A stretch of DNA of 64,000 bases from Brugia malayi (lineage: Eukaryota; Nematoda; Chromadorea; Rhabditida; Onchocercidae). The notes beneath the pieces are model-generated. The model did no database searches. It saw only the letters and a list, made by a program, of their open reading frames with translations, and was not told where the DNA came from. The position numbers were made by a program, and so were the translations under genes. Shown piece after piece: positions 24,389 to 35,916 of the stretch (position 1 is the first letter of the stretch; the number at the start of each line of letters is the position of its first letter). The stretch is taken from assembly GCF_000002995.4 (NCBI RefSeq), contig NW_025062477.1:4684649-4748648 (forward strand), written 5' to 3'.

Positions 24389-27300
24389 ATGTCACGACGA
24401 CATATTTCAAGAACAACTCCGAACAAAGAAGAGCGAAATTCGAGTTCATTTTGTACTCCGGACCCAACTGCTATTTGCTCAACAACTGCATTTGTACCAG
24501 TTAGCAACTCTGTTCCATCAACTTTCAATATCCTTAACAACCGTGGTCCTTTTGCATTTATTAATAATACGAGCAATTGCGCATCTAATAATAATGACAA
24601 TCGAAATTTTTTGTTTTCAACCGATCGATTCAATCCATCACTTTTGCAACCAAACGTTTCACCTTACGCCAATATCATTAATAACGATCCTCGACTTCAT
24701 CCCACCTCAGCAATTTTACCAAATCCGCTTCGGCAACATAACTCAATGAGTATGAATACGAATGGGACAGCATTTGATCGGTTCCTACAATCATTTCCAG
24801 CACCACAACGATCCAGCACGATAAATCCATCATCAATTCCTCCTACTATGATCAGCGTAGCTCCTATCACTCCAACTGCTTCGGCAACCGGACCCACATC
24901 ATTACTTCCAATTGCTACAGCCAATAATTCAGGACCGTCAACATCATCTTTTATTCCACCACCTTTATTAAGCGATCAGCCGTCGTACAAGTATTTGCTA
25001 TCATTTGAACAACAGGCCAAAATAGCGCATGAAGCGGCGATGCACTATGCAAATTTGACGGAACATCTAATGGAACACGCGAGAAATGCAGCGGCAGCCG
25101 AAAATATGCCACTACCACCGTTACCGCAAGCGGTCTTTTCAATGGTTCAGAAATACGATCAACAGAAGGAATCGATGCAGAATCATCGACAACAACAAAA
25201 AAACGAAAATGAAAAGAAGGATCATCATCATCATCATCATCCAACATATTTAACACCTGGCAATGAGGTTTCATTTTCACACTCTGATACAATTATTAAT
25301 AGTGATAACTTTGATCAACAGCAATTGTTTAAGCAGAAACGACCTTGCCTATTCAATTGCACACTCTCTGAACCGATGGTGAAAACCCGACATGCAGCAG
25401 ATAATGTGTCTAATACGGACACTACTCCTTCTGGTTCCGAAAGTGATTCATCAAATAAAACAACAGTTGAAATATTACCTATCCTGTCACCGCATCCGTA
25501 TTGTGCGGTATCGGCGGAAAATAATTTCGAACAGCAACAAAATGAAATGGAAATGGATGAAAGCAATAAAAACAACACCACTGAAACGGTAGCAATTTAT
25601 TCACTTTAGAAGTAACAACATTAAAATAGGCGTTATTGTTAATATTGTTGCTGTCATTGTCTTATAATTTAAGAATCATAAGAAAGATTTTTTTTTTTTT
25701 TTTTTCAGATTAATCAACCAATAATAACACCATTACGAACAATCCAAGAATGTTTTAATAAGACGAATCCAAAATACGGGATAGAAACGGATCATTCATC
25801 TGCTGCCGTTCATATACCACTCATTCCATCAGAGAGATTTATTTCAGAAACAACTCTTCTAGTGCATGATAATACATCAAGGAATGACAGTGATAATTTA
25901 GCGAGTACATCATCACAGTCGCATTTAGATTCCGGAATTTCAATGAGCGCAAATGTGACCGATAAACGGGAGCAAATATCATTTGATAAACCATCTTGGT
26001 CCAATTCATTTACTGTAAGCAGCATTCTGGTAGGAAATAACGAAGGAAAAGACGAAATAGATGCGTTAAAGCATATAGCAGAAGCAACAGCTATGACACA
26101 AAACCAACCGAGAACAGCAAATCCGAAGGGAACAACAAATTTATCGGTACTACCATATACGGTGCCACAACAAAGTACGTTTAATTTTCATATTCATTGA
26201 TAAAATTGCAAGAGAAGAGAAAGCAGATATTTGATATCTCTCAAAAGTTTATCAGTGAAGGTTGTCAAACAGTTGGTATTGATATATATATTATATTAAT
26301 AGTAAAAAATTATTATTAATACTAATTTTTTGGTTTTAATTTCAAGAATAGCTTTAGCTATACAAAATTGCATAAATCAAATGGTACAAACAACGGGACC
26401 TTCAAATGTTCGTACACCTTTCAAAAGTCTCCCAGGATATGCCATAACAAGCAATGGATTATTGATCGCATCAGATGGACGAGCAATGCCGCCTACAATC
26501 TACAATTGCTTTGGTATACCAAGGCAACCATTAGTTTCAATGAATCCAAATCAAGAAGAAGACAATAATTTATGCGCAATATGTGGTGATAAAGCTTCAG
26601 GGAATCATTACCAGTGTACCAAGCTGTGAAGGATGCAAAGTATAAATTTTAAGGAGTTTAAGACATGCCTATAAGCTTATCCTCACTTACTTGAAATTGA
26701 TGGGAAATATTCCGGAATGATATAACTAATTGATGCCATCAAATATTTCAGCTCAAAATGATGAAATTTTTAGGGTTTCTTCGAAGAACTATCCAGAAGA
26801 AAATAGAATATATATGCTACAAACAAGGCAATTGTATAATAGATCAGAAAAATCGGAATAGATGTCAAAGTTGTCGATTTAAAAAATGCCTTCAGTTAGG
26901 CATGCGTCAAGAATCGGTACGTTTGGATCGCAATCGACGACGGAAAAAAGATGAAAACAGGTAAATGTTAATGTCACATATCATAGAATAGATGATATTT
27001 TATTACACGACAAATATTTTAGTTGAGAAAATATCTCATAATTTTTAGAGACAAAGAAATGGAGGAGATCGAAGAAATGAAAAAGTTAAAAGCTATTGTT
27101 GTTAGTGCCTATCGTGAAGCATTCCCAACGGGGTTAGTCATCGATAACCGAAGCGAAGCTGTAGAAAGGATCCATATGTTTTTGAATAATATCCCGATGA
27201 TGAATGAAATTAATGGGAAAGATCGGGAAAAAGTCATTGAAAATTGCGTTTATGCAGCGCTGGTAAATTCTCGCTCTTTTCGCTTCTCATGTTTGATAAT

Positions 27301-27795
27301 TTTGAAAATTTCCACTTCTATTTGGAAACTAATTCACTGAATAAATTTTCCAAAACCTACCACTAACAAATTTATATAGACTGATGAGAAGTTTGATATA
27401 CATATTTTATTTTCTTTTTGTAGACTTTGCGCACTTTTTTCACAACCGAAAACTACGAAGCGATTGTGAGCGTTAAAAGCGAAGCATTAGCTCAGTGCTT
27501 GAATGGATTGGGATTTGAAGTTAAGGAGGAAGAGATGGCAATTCTGACAGCATTTTGTGCATTGCAAAATTGCATTGGAATGGTTGATAATGAGAAAATT
27601 CAAAATGTAAGATTTTATTTCTTTTTGAAGTTTGGCTTATGTAAGATAAATTTCGATTATTGTTTACAGATTGGTGCCAAGTTGTGTAACTGCCTTCGAA
27701 TTCATTTGACAGGTTTTTGCGAAGCAGTAAACGAAATTATTTGCAAATGCATCATGAGTGTAACGGCGTTGATGTTAATGCAGACTAATACTTAA
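24389..27795 (+). pseudogene. Nuclear hormone receptor A, left copy, frameshifted in the zinc-finger exons
   Basis: This is the mirror of the intact gene at 47691-51096. Exons are 24389-25588, 25709-26174, 26358-26639, 26774-26960, 27049-27262, 27424-27606 and 27670-27795. Against the right copy it has one extra C in the first zinc finger (GNHY is followed by a shifted frame and then a stop after QCTKL), one extra T just before the next exon, and one missing C within the GFFRR coding segment. As written the DNA-binding domain cannot be read through. All three changes are single-base indels, and two fall in or beside homopolymers, so uncorrected sequencing error is a real alternative to true pseudogenisation. 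Other differences from the right copy are few, such as His for Tyr in the His-rich stretch and ATT for GTT at the start of exon 2. Use the right copy for function. Confidence 0.7.
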
Positions 27796-27935
27796 CTAAA
27801 TATCTAAGCGATCCAAAGTTATTTGGACGAAATATTTTGTTCTATTTTACTACTATTTCAGGCAGTTATTTTACTAATCATATCTTAGATTAATTACATT
27901 GCCCTACATTCCTTGTGATTGAAGTATTGAATTTG

Positions 27936-27941
27936 AATAAA
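27936..27941 (+). terminator. Poly(A) signal of nuclear receptor A, left copy
   Basis: AATAAA lies 140 bases after the stop codon of receptor A. The mirror is TTTATT at 47545-47550. A diverged counterpart of this 3' region is present after receptor B. Confidence 0.6.
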
Positions 27942-28586
27942 GCTAATGTACTTACTAATATTTAATCAGTACGGTAGCAAACGTTGAAGTATGATGGAAG
28001 GCATTGTTTGTAATTGAAAAATATATATCAATTTGTTCGTAGACAATAATTAAATAATATTAGACTTATTTGAAGTATTAAGTATCTACTTGCTTATTGT
28101 ATGTGATTGGGTGTATGTTTGCATATTTTAAGTGTTGTCCATAGACAATAATTATAGCATAATATTAGCCTTATTTTAAGTATTAAGTATCAATTTTTAT
28201 ATGTATTTTAATTTTAATAGACTTTCTTATTCTATTTTAAATGTGTTTTAATTTTGACAGAGTTTCTTATTTTATGTAATTTTTAATTTCACATAATCTC
28301 TTCCCTTTTATTTCATTTTACTTTTTTTTTTTTTGGTCTGTGATAAATGTTGTGATGATTTATTAGCCTTATTTATAATATTAGAATTATGTAATTTCTA
28401 TTTGCTTATTCTAATATTTAACATACATAAGGACTGAGAAGGATTAGTACAAATTGAAAATCGATGCTATTGTTATTTGAACTGAATTGACAAATGATTT
28501 AATTTTATCAATGAAATTATAACGTAGACTGAAAAAGTCTTTTAAAGATAAATAAATTAATGTTAACTTTGAAATAATCGATTGAT

Positions 28587-28619
<33 letters not shown>

Positions 28620-30879
28620 GAATTCATTGGAAATGTTTGAAGCAACGGAAGTTCATAACATTTTGCAAAAATGTCGTTGAAGGCCGAATTAAAACAAAAA
28701 TGTTGCTATTGATGTTTGAAATTGGACAGAAATTGTTATTTCTGTACAGTAAGCGATATTATTTGCACTAAATACATTTGACTTGAATATTCTACACGGC
28801 TAATGAGAAATTTATTTTTATGTGAAATAGATGAAAGCCGTTAAATTCCATAAAATACTACTATGCTCATTAATTTACTTGAATTTAATATCCTGCCTTT
28901 ACTGTGGTATATTACCTTTTCAAAAGCAAATAATTTTGAATTCTTATTCCTATTTTGAATTTTAACGCATTTGACTACTACCTACGAATTATTGCATAAG
29001 AGCGATTCCAAGGCACCGTATTCACCGGAATATCTTACAGCGATTCGAATTACTGTTGCTGAATAAGTTGCATATTTTGAATTTAATGAAATAAAAAGAA
29101 ACACTATTATTGCTGTATTATTGAATAAAACTACAGAAATCGAATTTTTTCAGAGCATAACCAAAATTCGTATGGTTGCTACTGAATTTCATCTTTAAGG
29201 TTTGTTAGAGATTTGTTGACTGGACTTGAAATATAAAAAATATCTCTTCGATAGAAATCGATCTCCATGACCTACCTGAGGTGAAAACAATCCAATCGCA
29301 AGACTCCACCTACAGGTACCACAGGTGCTGCTCTCATCAACCTTATGTAGTCAGTCATAAGATACACTGAAGGTTGTTGTTGAGTTGCAGTTCCTCTTCT
29401 ATTTATTTCTTCAATGTTTCCTTCACCAAGTTATTTCCTCTCCAGTTGCTTCAGTTGCTTAATGAAAAGTAATAAAATGGATTTAATTGAAATTATTTTA
29501 CTATTCGTTAATTTGAAATTATTTCAGAAACACTTTTATTTTAGTACATCTGCGACTTTTCATAACGAAAGATACGGTAATTTAAAATGCCCTTTGATGA
29601 AATCATTCAGTATTGTAATTGTGCTTTGGTCATTTTTTATAATTTTCAGAACATAACAAATAACCTCGATTATTCAACATATCTCTCATCTAAAATTTAA
29701 TAATGTGTTTAAACAACGGACAAACAGAATATACTTTCAGTAGTGAATAATTTTTATTTTTTGTCATCAAAACCACAGAGATGTTTGATCACTAATGTCA
29801 AATTTTGTGTTCATTGCAAGCTGCATGTGTAAATGACAACATGTAACTTGGAATAAACATGAATTCATTCATGACACCCATCCTAAATAGCGTCCTCAAA
29901 TAACGCTAGAAATAGAATCTGTTAACAAAGCTAGCGGACTGTTTCAGAGAGTCACCGTACTTTCTTGAGGTACGTCTATTGCAGTTATCAATGACCAGTT
30001 TCACTGCAGAGAAGCAAATCTTAAGGAGGTAATAATGTTCATTTGAAAATTTGATCTGTTCAGCATTGTTATGTTGTGTTCTAATATGACCTCAGTAATA
30101 ATGATGCTTGCTTGTTCAAGATTATGTGCTCGGTGAAGCAGATTAGTATACTGAAGTGCTTACTGTTTTATTAAACGATGGGCATTGAAAAGAGGTCAAA
30201 AGGATTTGAACTACTCGGTTGACAGTGGAAGATTTATTTGTGAGAAGGAAGAGACTGACTGAGAATAGAGGTATATGAATCTAATGTATTGGTCCATGCA
30301 CTACTTTTAGAGTTCACTGTGGTCGCAACAATCCGGAAATGACTGAGTATTAGATTGATCCATCACTTGTTCTTGATATTCTGAGATTTTTGCTAGCGTA
30401 CAAGATGTGCTAGATCAAAAGTTGTTTTTCTGCTAAACAGAATGGATGAGCGTGTAAACTGTTAACATCAAACCGATCTTTAAGTTCTTTGATGGGAACC
30501 GTAAGCAATTCTACGAGTTCTACTGGGTGCTATTTTTAATGAGTTGGTAAAGTATTTAGGAGAAGAATCTAATAGTGATTCGCAAGTAGTAATTTCAACA
30601 TTGTTCACTCTTAGTTTCTTTTTTTAGGCTTCGCATCAAAGTGGTAATTGCACTAAGCATCATAACTCGAATATGACAAATGCTTGCTTCTGTGATGCAT
30701 TACGATATAGCCAATGAGCCGATGCAGAATACATCCAAGTCGTTCTTAGGCTGTCTCTATGTTGAAAGATTCTATTTGTGATCGTTAATTTTTGCTCTGC
30801 GCGCAAAACTCTATCAGAAGATGTCCATTGTCGCTGCAGTTTGCAACACTATGTTTGCCTAGCAATACTTGTTCTCCAG

Positions 30880-31240
30880 CTTCAGAGTTCTGTTTTACTC
30901 TGTCATTGAAGTTAAAGATTATGATTTTGTCATTTACAGAACTGTTTTAAATGATTAGGATTAGTGATTTTTTCCGCGCGATTAGTTTGAAGAGCTCGGG
31001 CATATATACTGCAAACGACAACATGTTGCTTATTAGTAGGGAGATAACTCGATTGGAATAATCTTTTGGCAAATTAACAAATTTGGAGGTTACTGAGTTT
31101 TTGATCACAAAGCCAACTCATAGATGGAAGCGTGCAGTTTTTGACTTACCTAATTGAAAGTTATTTTGGAGTAACATTCTGGATGATTTTGCAAAGTTAC
31201 GAGCTCCATTTATGGGTTTAAAGTCAGAGTTACCATCCTG
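30880..31240 (+). repeat. Diverged dispersed repeat, copy 2
   Basis: It shares ordered blocks with 20230-20720, including TTGGCAAATTAAC and ACTGAGTTTT. Being inside the palindrome arm it is also present reversed at about 44250-44610. The source element is not recognised. Confidence 0.45.
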
Positions 31241-31466
31241 GGACGGCTGTCCTGAAGCTAATCGGTTCATCCTACTTATAGACACACTTTATTTGACCTT
31301 CCACTTAACAGCTGTCTGGCTTGAAGGTCTTGCACCATAAGAGCTGTCTAGGCGTCAGCCATAGTTTGAAGAGAATCAATTCATTTCTTATTACATTGAA
31401 AAGTTTTATTGTCAACGGATATTTCCATTTGAAGAAGTTTGAGATTTTTTCAGGTTAGCAACAAAA

Positions 31467-31715
31467 ATGAATGATGAAAACGATCAATGTAAGGCCACTT
31501 TGTTTAGTAAATCGAATTTTAAAGACAGTGATTCAGTAAACGGTGTAAACTGCAAAAAGGTGTGTGAAATGAAACAAATATCCCAAACGCTATATGCACA
31601 GGAAGAGAAAGAGAGATATGAAGAGGGCTTACAAAATATCCATTTGATCCCCTTTTGTTATTTTGCCATTTATATTTTCATTAACTTGATGATTGTTCAG
31701 ATATTCAAATTATAG
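31467..31715 (+). CDS. Small hypothetical protein with C-terminal membrane segment (left copy)
   Basis: I do not recognise this 82-codon ORF. The first two thirds is hydrophilic (QCKATLFSKSNFKDSDS, EEKERYEEGLQ), and the end is one hydrophobic stretch (FCYFAIYIFINLMIVQIF) that would suit a tail-anchored membrane protein. A TTTTTCAG acceptor lies 13 bases before the ATG, a plausible trans-splice site. It sits about 200 bases upstream of receptor B on the same strand. The identical ORF in the other arm is not independent evidence, because the arms are nearly identical everywhere. It could equally be a 5' exon or chance ORF. Confidence 0.35.
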   Translation: MNDENDQCKATLFSKSNFKDSDSVNGVNCKKVCEMKQISQTLYAQEEKERYEEGLQNIHLIPFCYFAIYIFINLMIVQIFKL

Positions 31716-31919
31716 GATCCTCCCATTCATCACATAACACTTCGTTATTGACCAATGGTCTTCCGTATCAAAAAAAAATCTTTGTGAGGTCCACTCCCAC
31801 AATTTACAACGCTTAGTTCAATTCTCTTTTCAAAAACAACATTTTTGAAAATTGTTTGTTGCTGCTCGCTGTGCACAATAACTTCTCGTCGATAAAAGTG
31901 CCCAAAAAGCTGATCGAAT

Positions 31920-33707
31920 ATGTCAGAACAATTTGACTGGGAGGATTTTTTTCTATCCCAGCATTTGGATCATTCTGTTTCCTATGGAACATCGAATGCC
32001 GCCACCATCAATGATACGAGTAACAGCGGAATGGAGGAATTTCGATTGCCTATTTCATCTGCAACTTATTATGATAACTTATCTTCTGATACAACCCAAT
32101 CATCATATATTGATATTTCAAATAATCATTTGGAAGACTTTGATCGGATGAGGCCGACAATTACACCGTTGCAACACAGTTCATCAACATTTATTCAGAA
32201 TTCAACGGATGACTTCGCGCCACTTTCTACTGCCGATAGCAGTTCAAATAGTGCTGCAAATCTCGATGTCATCTTCAATATTCCTGCTTCAGTTTCAATG
32301 TCATCTGATGTCACAGATACTCATACTTCTACTGCAATGCCACTTATAGATGCACTAATTTTGCCTAATTCGCAGCAAATTGTGTTAAGCAATGACACAA
32401 TAGGATGCCAAGCAGCAGTAATAGAGAATACAGTGGACAGAACTATTGTGAATCCACTGTTGACATCTTCCAGTGCTTCGGTAGAATATCGATATTTGAA
32501 ACGACCAAATGATAGTGGAAGTCAATCGTTGGAACATTGCAACGAATTGGATGTAAAACGATCAACAAGGAATGAAATGTTTGAAACCAATTTCAATGAA
32601 CAACACTTATCATCAAAGCCATCGGTTTCATATCCAACAAATCAGATGTCAGAATTTTCACCATATGTTGATGAAATGTCTAACAATATGCACTCAGGTG
32701 AAACGTCAACCAATAATGCTCCTTCATATGGCTCGAAATTTCATCTCTGTAATATGATTCAGCCATTCCCAGTTACCGATTCTCTTGTGACAATATCAGT
32801 AAGCTTTTTTTTGTGAGATTAAATAAGTCTAATTGGTTTTGTGTAATCAGAAAATAGCATAATGCCGTAAATATTTAATGAACAAAATAAATACAATCAT
32901 TTCAGGAAACCAATCAAGAGGACAGAGGAGAAGTATTTCAAGAAGTGAAATCATATTCAGATCCCAGCTCCTCTGCTGCAACAAACAATACTGAGCAACA
33001 AATAACATATACTATGCCAGCTGGATTTCACGAACAACAATTATCACGACAATTAGTTTTGAATTTTAACATTCCCATGAACAGAAATCATTTAGTGAAT
33101 AGACGGCATCAAGTTTTACCTGCTACATCTCAGCTTAGTCCATCACTACATAAGAAGAAGGATGATCGTGAAAGCCGCAAAAATTCTTTGATGTATTCAA
33201 ATGAAGAAAATAGTAATTTATGCGCTGTATGTGGCGATAAAGCTTCGGGGAATCATTACGGTGTATTAAGTTGTGAAGGATGCAAAGTACGCATTGTAAT
33301 TAATGCGCAGAGATTTTATTCATTGGTTAAAATTGATGTAAAGTATTGCAGAATAATAGGCAAGCCAACATTCTGAATGTACTCTTTCATGTCTTCCTAA
33401 TGTCTAACCATTGCTATTACATATTGTGACAAAATTTCTCTGAAAAATCTGAGAAATAAGCAATAATTGTTTGTTTTTATTAATAATGACTAATTGGTTG
33501 CGTAATATTTTTAGACAATTCATTTAGGGTTTTTTTCGAAGAAATATCCAGAAAAAAATGAAATACACATGCTATAATGGTGGTAATTGTATAGTGAATG
33601 TGGAAAACCGAAACAAATGTCAACCTTGTCGACTGAAGAAATGTCTTAGTGTAGGCATGCGTCCATTATCGGTATGTTTTGATTGCAATTCGATGACGAA
33701 AAGATGA
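31920..33707 (+). CDS. Nuclear hormone receptor B, DNA-binding domain only (left copy)
   Basis: A paralogue of receptor A. Exons 31920-32798, 32906-33286 and 33528-33707 join in phase 0 and give 479 residues ending at TGA 33705-33707. Residues 1-390 are low-complexity, Ser/Thr/Asn-rich, with an acidic aromatic start ([11 protein letters not shown]). The zinc-finger domain runs from about residue 405 to 468: [20 protein letters not shown], an intron at the family position, [17 protein letters not shown], then [14 protein letters not shown]. Eight zinc-binding cysteines are present. Twelve codons later a stop occurs where receptor A continues into its hinge. A splice donor (GTATGT) at 33672 could be used instead, but the downstream sequence homologous to the A hinge is interrupted by stops and no ligand-binding exons follow. 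This suggests a ligand-independent DNA-binding factor or a decaying gene. Confidence 0.75.
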
Positions 33708-34289
33708 AGTATTCCATACCGCGATGTTATCATAAGCCATGTATTAGAATAAAGAATATTTTGTCATTTTACTAACACACAACAAATGTGTTTAATTATG
33801 AAAATTCCTATAGCAATGATTTTTCAGAAAAATAGATGGAATGGAAGAAATGAAAATGCTGTAAGCAATAACTAATGTTATCAGGATGCATTTTTCTACA
33901 TCACTGATTGTCGATTATCAAGCAAATTAATTGCATTATGGATGAAAAACGTTGACCTTGAATAAAAATATTATCATTTTGTTCATATGTGATCGATACT
34001 GTAGTAAGGATTATGATATAACATTAAGGGATGGAACATGTGCTGTTTGTAATTAAAAGAAGTGAAGCAAAATGTAGCTTGTTCATAAACAACAATGGTA
34101 ATATTTCCGGGATCATTTTTCCTTTTTTGGATTTATAATAGCACGAATTATAACAATAAATGAGATTTGATTTTTCATTTTTTGTCTACCAAACAGTGAC
34201 ATTATTTTAGAAATTGTTATATTCTTACTAACAAGTCTAATCCAATATACCTCCTACTCTTCAGCTTTTTTCGAGAAGTTAATTGTTTT
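33708..34289 (+). pseudogene. Remnant of receptor B hinge and 3' UTR
   Basis: The segment near 33834-33873 (ATGGAAGAAATGAAAATGCT followed by TAA) resembles the start of the receptor A hinge exon, but with a stop. Bases about 33950-34090 resemble the receptor A 3' UTR (TTGAATAAA, then GGAACATG.GCTGTTTGTAATT). The exons for the ligand-binding domain are missing between them. This supports B arising by tandem duplication of A followed by deletion. Confidence 0.5.
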
Positions 34290-35050
34290 CAATATTTTAA
34301 GTACGCATCCGATAGTGATCACAGTGGCATATTCAAAAAAAAAAAAAAAGAAACGAAGTGATTTATGAAGAAATGGTAAATTCTGCTGAATTTCATCCAT
34401 TGTTTGAAATGATTTTGTCAAACGCAATAACAACAATTGACTTTTAACTTTTGCATGTAAATTAAAAGATAATGGTGCAATTTTTGTTTATATATTAAGA
34501 AGGTTACAGAAAATGCTATTCTGTGCTTTCGAATCATTGTCGATATTGAATGATAGCGTAATTTGATTTATTGCGGATATTCGATGGATTATCATCATAG
34601 GATTCTTTAATTATTGCTGCTTATTCGTATTCCGGCAGAAAGTAGAAAGATTTGTTCGCTGAGTACATTATTTTCGCTTATGATAGCCACAAAAATTTGA
34701 ATAAATGAGACAAAAAATTTTTATTCAAAATTATAATAATATCAGATGTAAATTGAATTACTTATGGTTATTAAGTATGTGCCAGAATTTTGAACCGTAC
34801 AGAAAGGACTTATTATTATTTTTAATTTAATATTTTCTAATCACTTAGTGCACCTCTATTTACTGAGCATAATGTGAGTGAGATGTGAATGCACTGAATT
34901 CTAGAATGTATTTTTTACGATCCAATTTGGTGATCAAATTATCAGCAGTATTCGCATTTTACAAATTTTATCTAATCAGCCAATAAGCATTATAAATTTG
35001 TCAAGTTTCTAAAAGTAAATAAACCATATTTTACCGATCAATTTTTTTTT
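34290..35050 (-). pseudogene. Antisense diverged fragment of gene C 5' region
   Basis: The reverse complement of this segment follows gene C from about 400 bases upstream of its ATG through the N-terminal domain. Matching blocks include GATAAAATTT upstream, CATCTCACTCA, AGAGGTG.A.TAAGT, ATAAGCGAAAA, GATGAAATTCAGCAGAATTT, and AATATGCCAC next to ATCACTA.C.GATGCG. There are many indels and stops, so it is not translatable. With 35570-36740 it forms an older, diverged inverted duplication nested inside the large arm. Confidence 0.65.
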
Positions 35051-35916
35051 TTTTGAATGAGGAATTTCGCACCTACTTTTTAGTAAATTATTTCTTTCGT
35101 CCAGATTGAAGAAAATAGTTATTAATTTTAAATTCTAAGAATAAAATGATTATAATCAGGGAAATGTGCTTCTGTTTCATGGAGCTTTCTTCACACCCGA
35201 AATTCTGGAACTATACAATGTGTACTTTTTGCTTTAATTCAACGATGTTAAGATTTTTCTATGCTGCATTATTATTCCATCGACAATCATTCAGAGCGAT
35301 CAATTTACTTAGATTAATTTATGGAGTTATGGAGAAAATTGTGAGTAAAATCTTTGAGCTATTGTAAAAAAGTACTATTGTAAAAAATCATAGAAATAAT
35401 AATTATTATAAAAAAAGACGAGTGATGAGAGAAAGAAGAAATTGATATAAGCAATAATATTCCAGAATTCTCCAGTTGACCAAATAGTTCCCTCTAGATC
35501 ATATCATTTTCTTTTTTTGGTGCTGTTTCAGCAAGATATGATTTTTTTTTAGACTATACATTCAATATTTTTGCCCAGTTGCTTGTTCAAAGAATGGTAA
35601 ACTATGATTTACTTAATTGTAGAAATTTGAAAAGCGTTATGACCTTACTAGTACTAGGATAAAATTTCTAAAGCGCGAAGAAATATTAATAATTTAATCG
35701 TTAAACAATTCGTAGCAAAATATCATTTGCATTTACATCTCACTCATTTTATTTCAGTGAACAGAGGTGTATTAAGTAATTGGAAAATATCAAATTTATG
35801 AAAAAGAAAAAAACTAAACTCCTCTCTTTATTTTCAGACCATTCAAATTGCATTTTACAACAACCTTACGACATTATTTTTAACCGCAATTTGCACTCTG
35901 CCAGCATCTTTAATTT
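35051..35916. other. Axis of the old inverted duplication and 5' region of gene C
   Basis: About 500 bases (35051-35570) separate the two halves of the older inverted duplication. The rest is the upstream region of gene C. A 73-codon ORF at 35146-35367 has no recognised similarity. A TTTTCAG acceptor at 35832-35838 lies 78 bases before the gene C start codon. Confidence 0.4.

Larger units (their letters stand above)
27796..31466. other. Intergenic region between receptors A and B, left arm
   Basis: About 3.7 kb with no supported gene. It includes the receptor A 3' UTR, a long poly-A run near 28591-28618 (much shorter in the mirror copy) and, at 30880-31240, a diverged dispersed repeat related to 20230-20720. 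The 80-codon ORF at 29414-29656 has no recognisable features beyond hydrophobicity. Confidence 0.5.

Noticed and set aside
24352..25581. Minus-strand ORFs across receptor A exon 1 (and + strand mirrors at 49904-51133)
   Set aside because: Antisense shadows of a long low-complexity coding exon; no independent features.
35146..35367. 73-codon ORF near the old inverted-duplication axis, identical in both arms
   Set aside because: Identity is due to the palindrome. There is no splice context or family similarity, and it is AT-rich.
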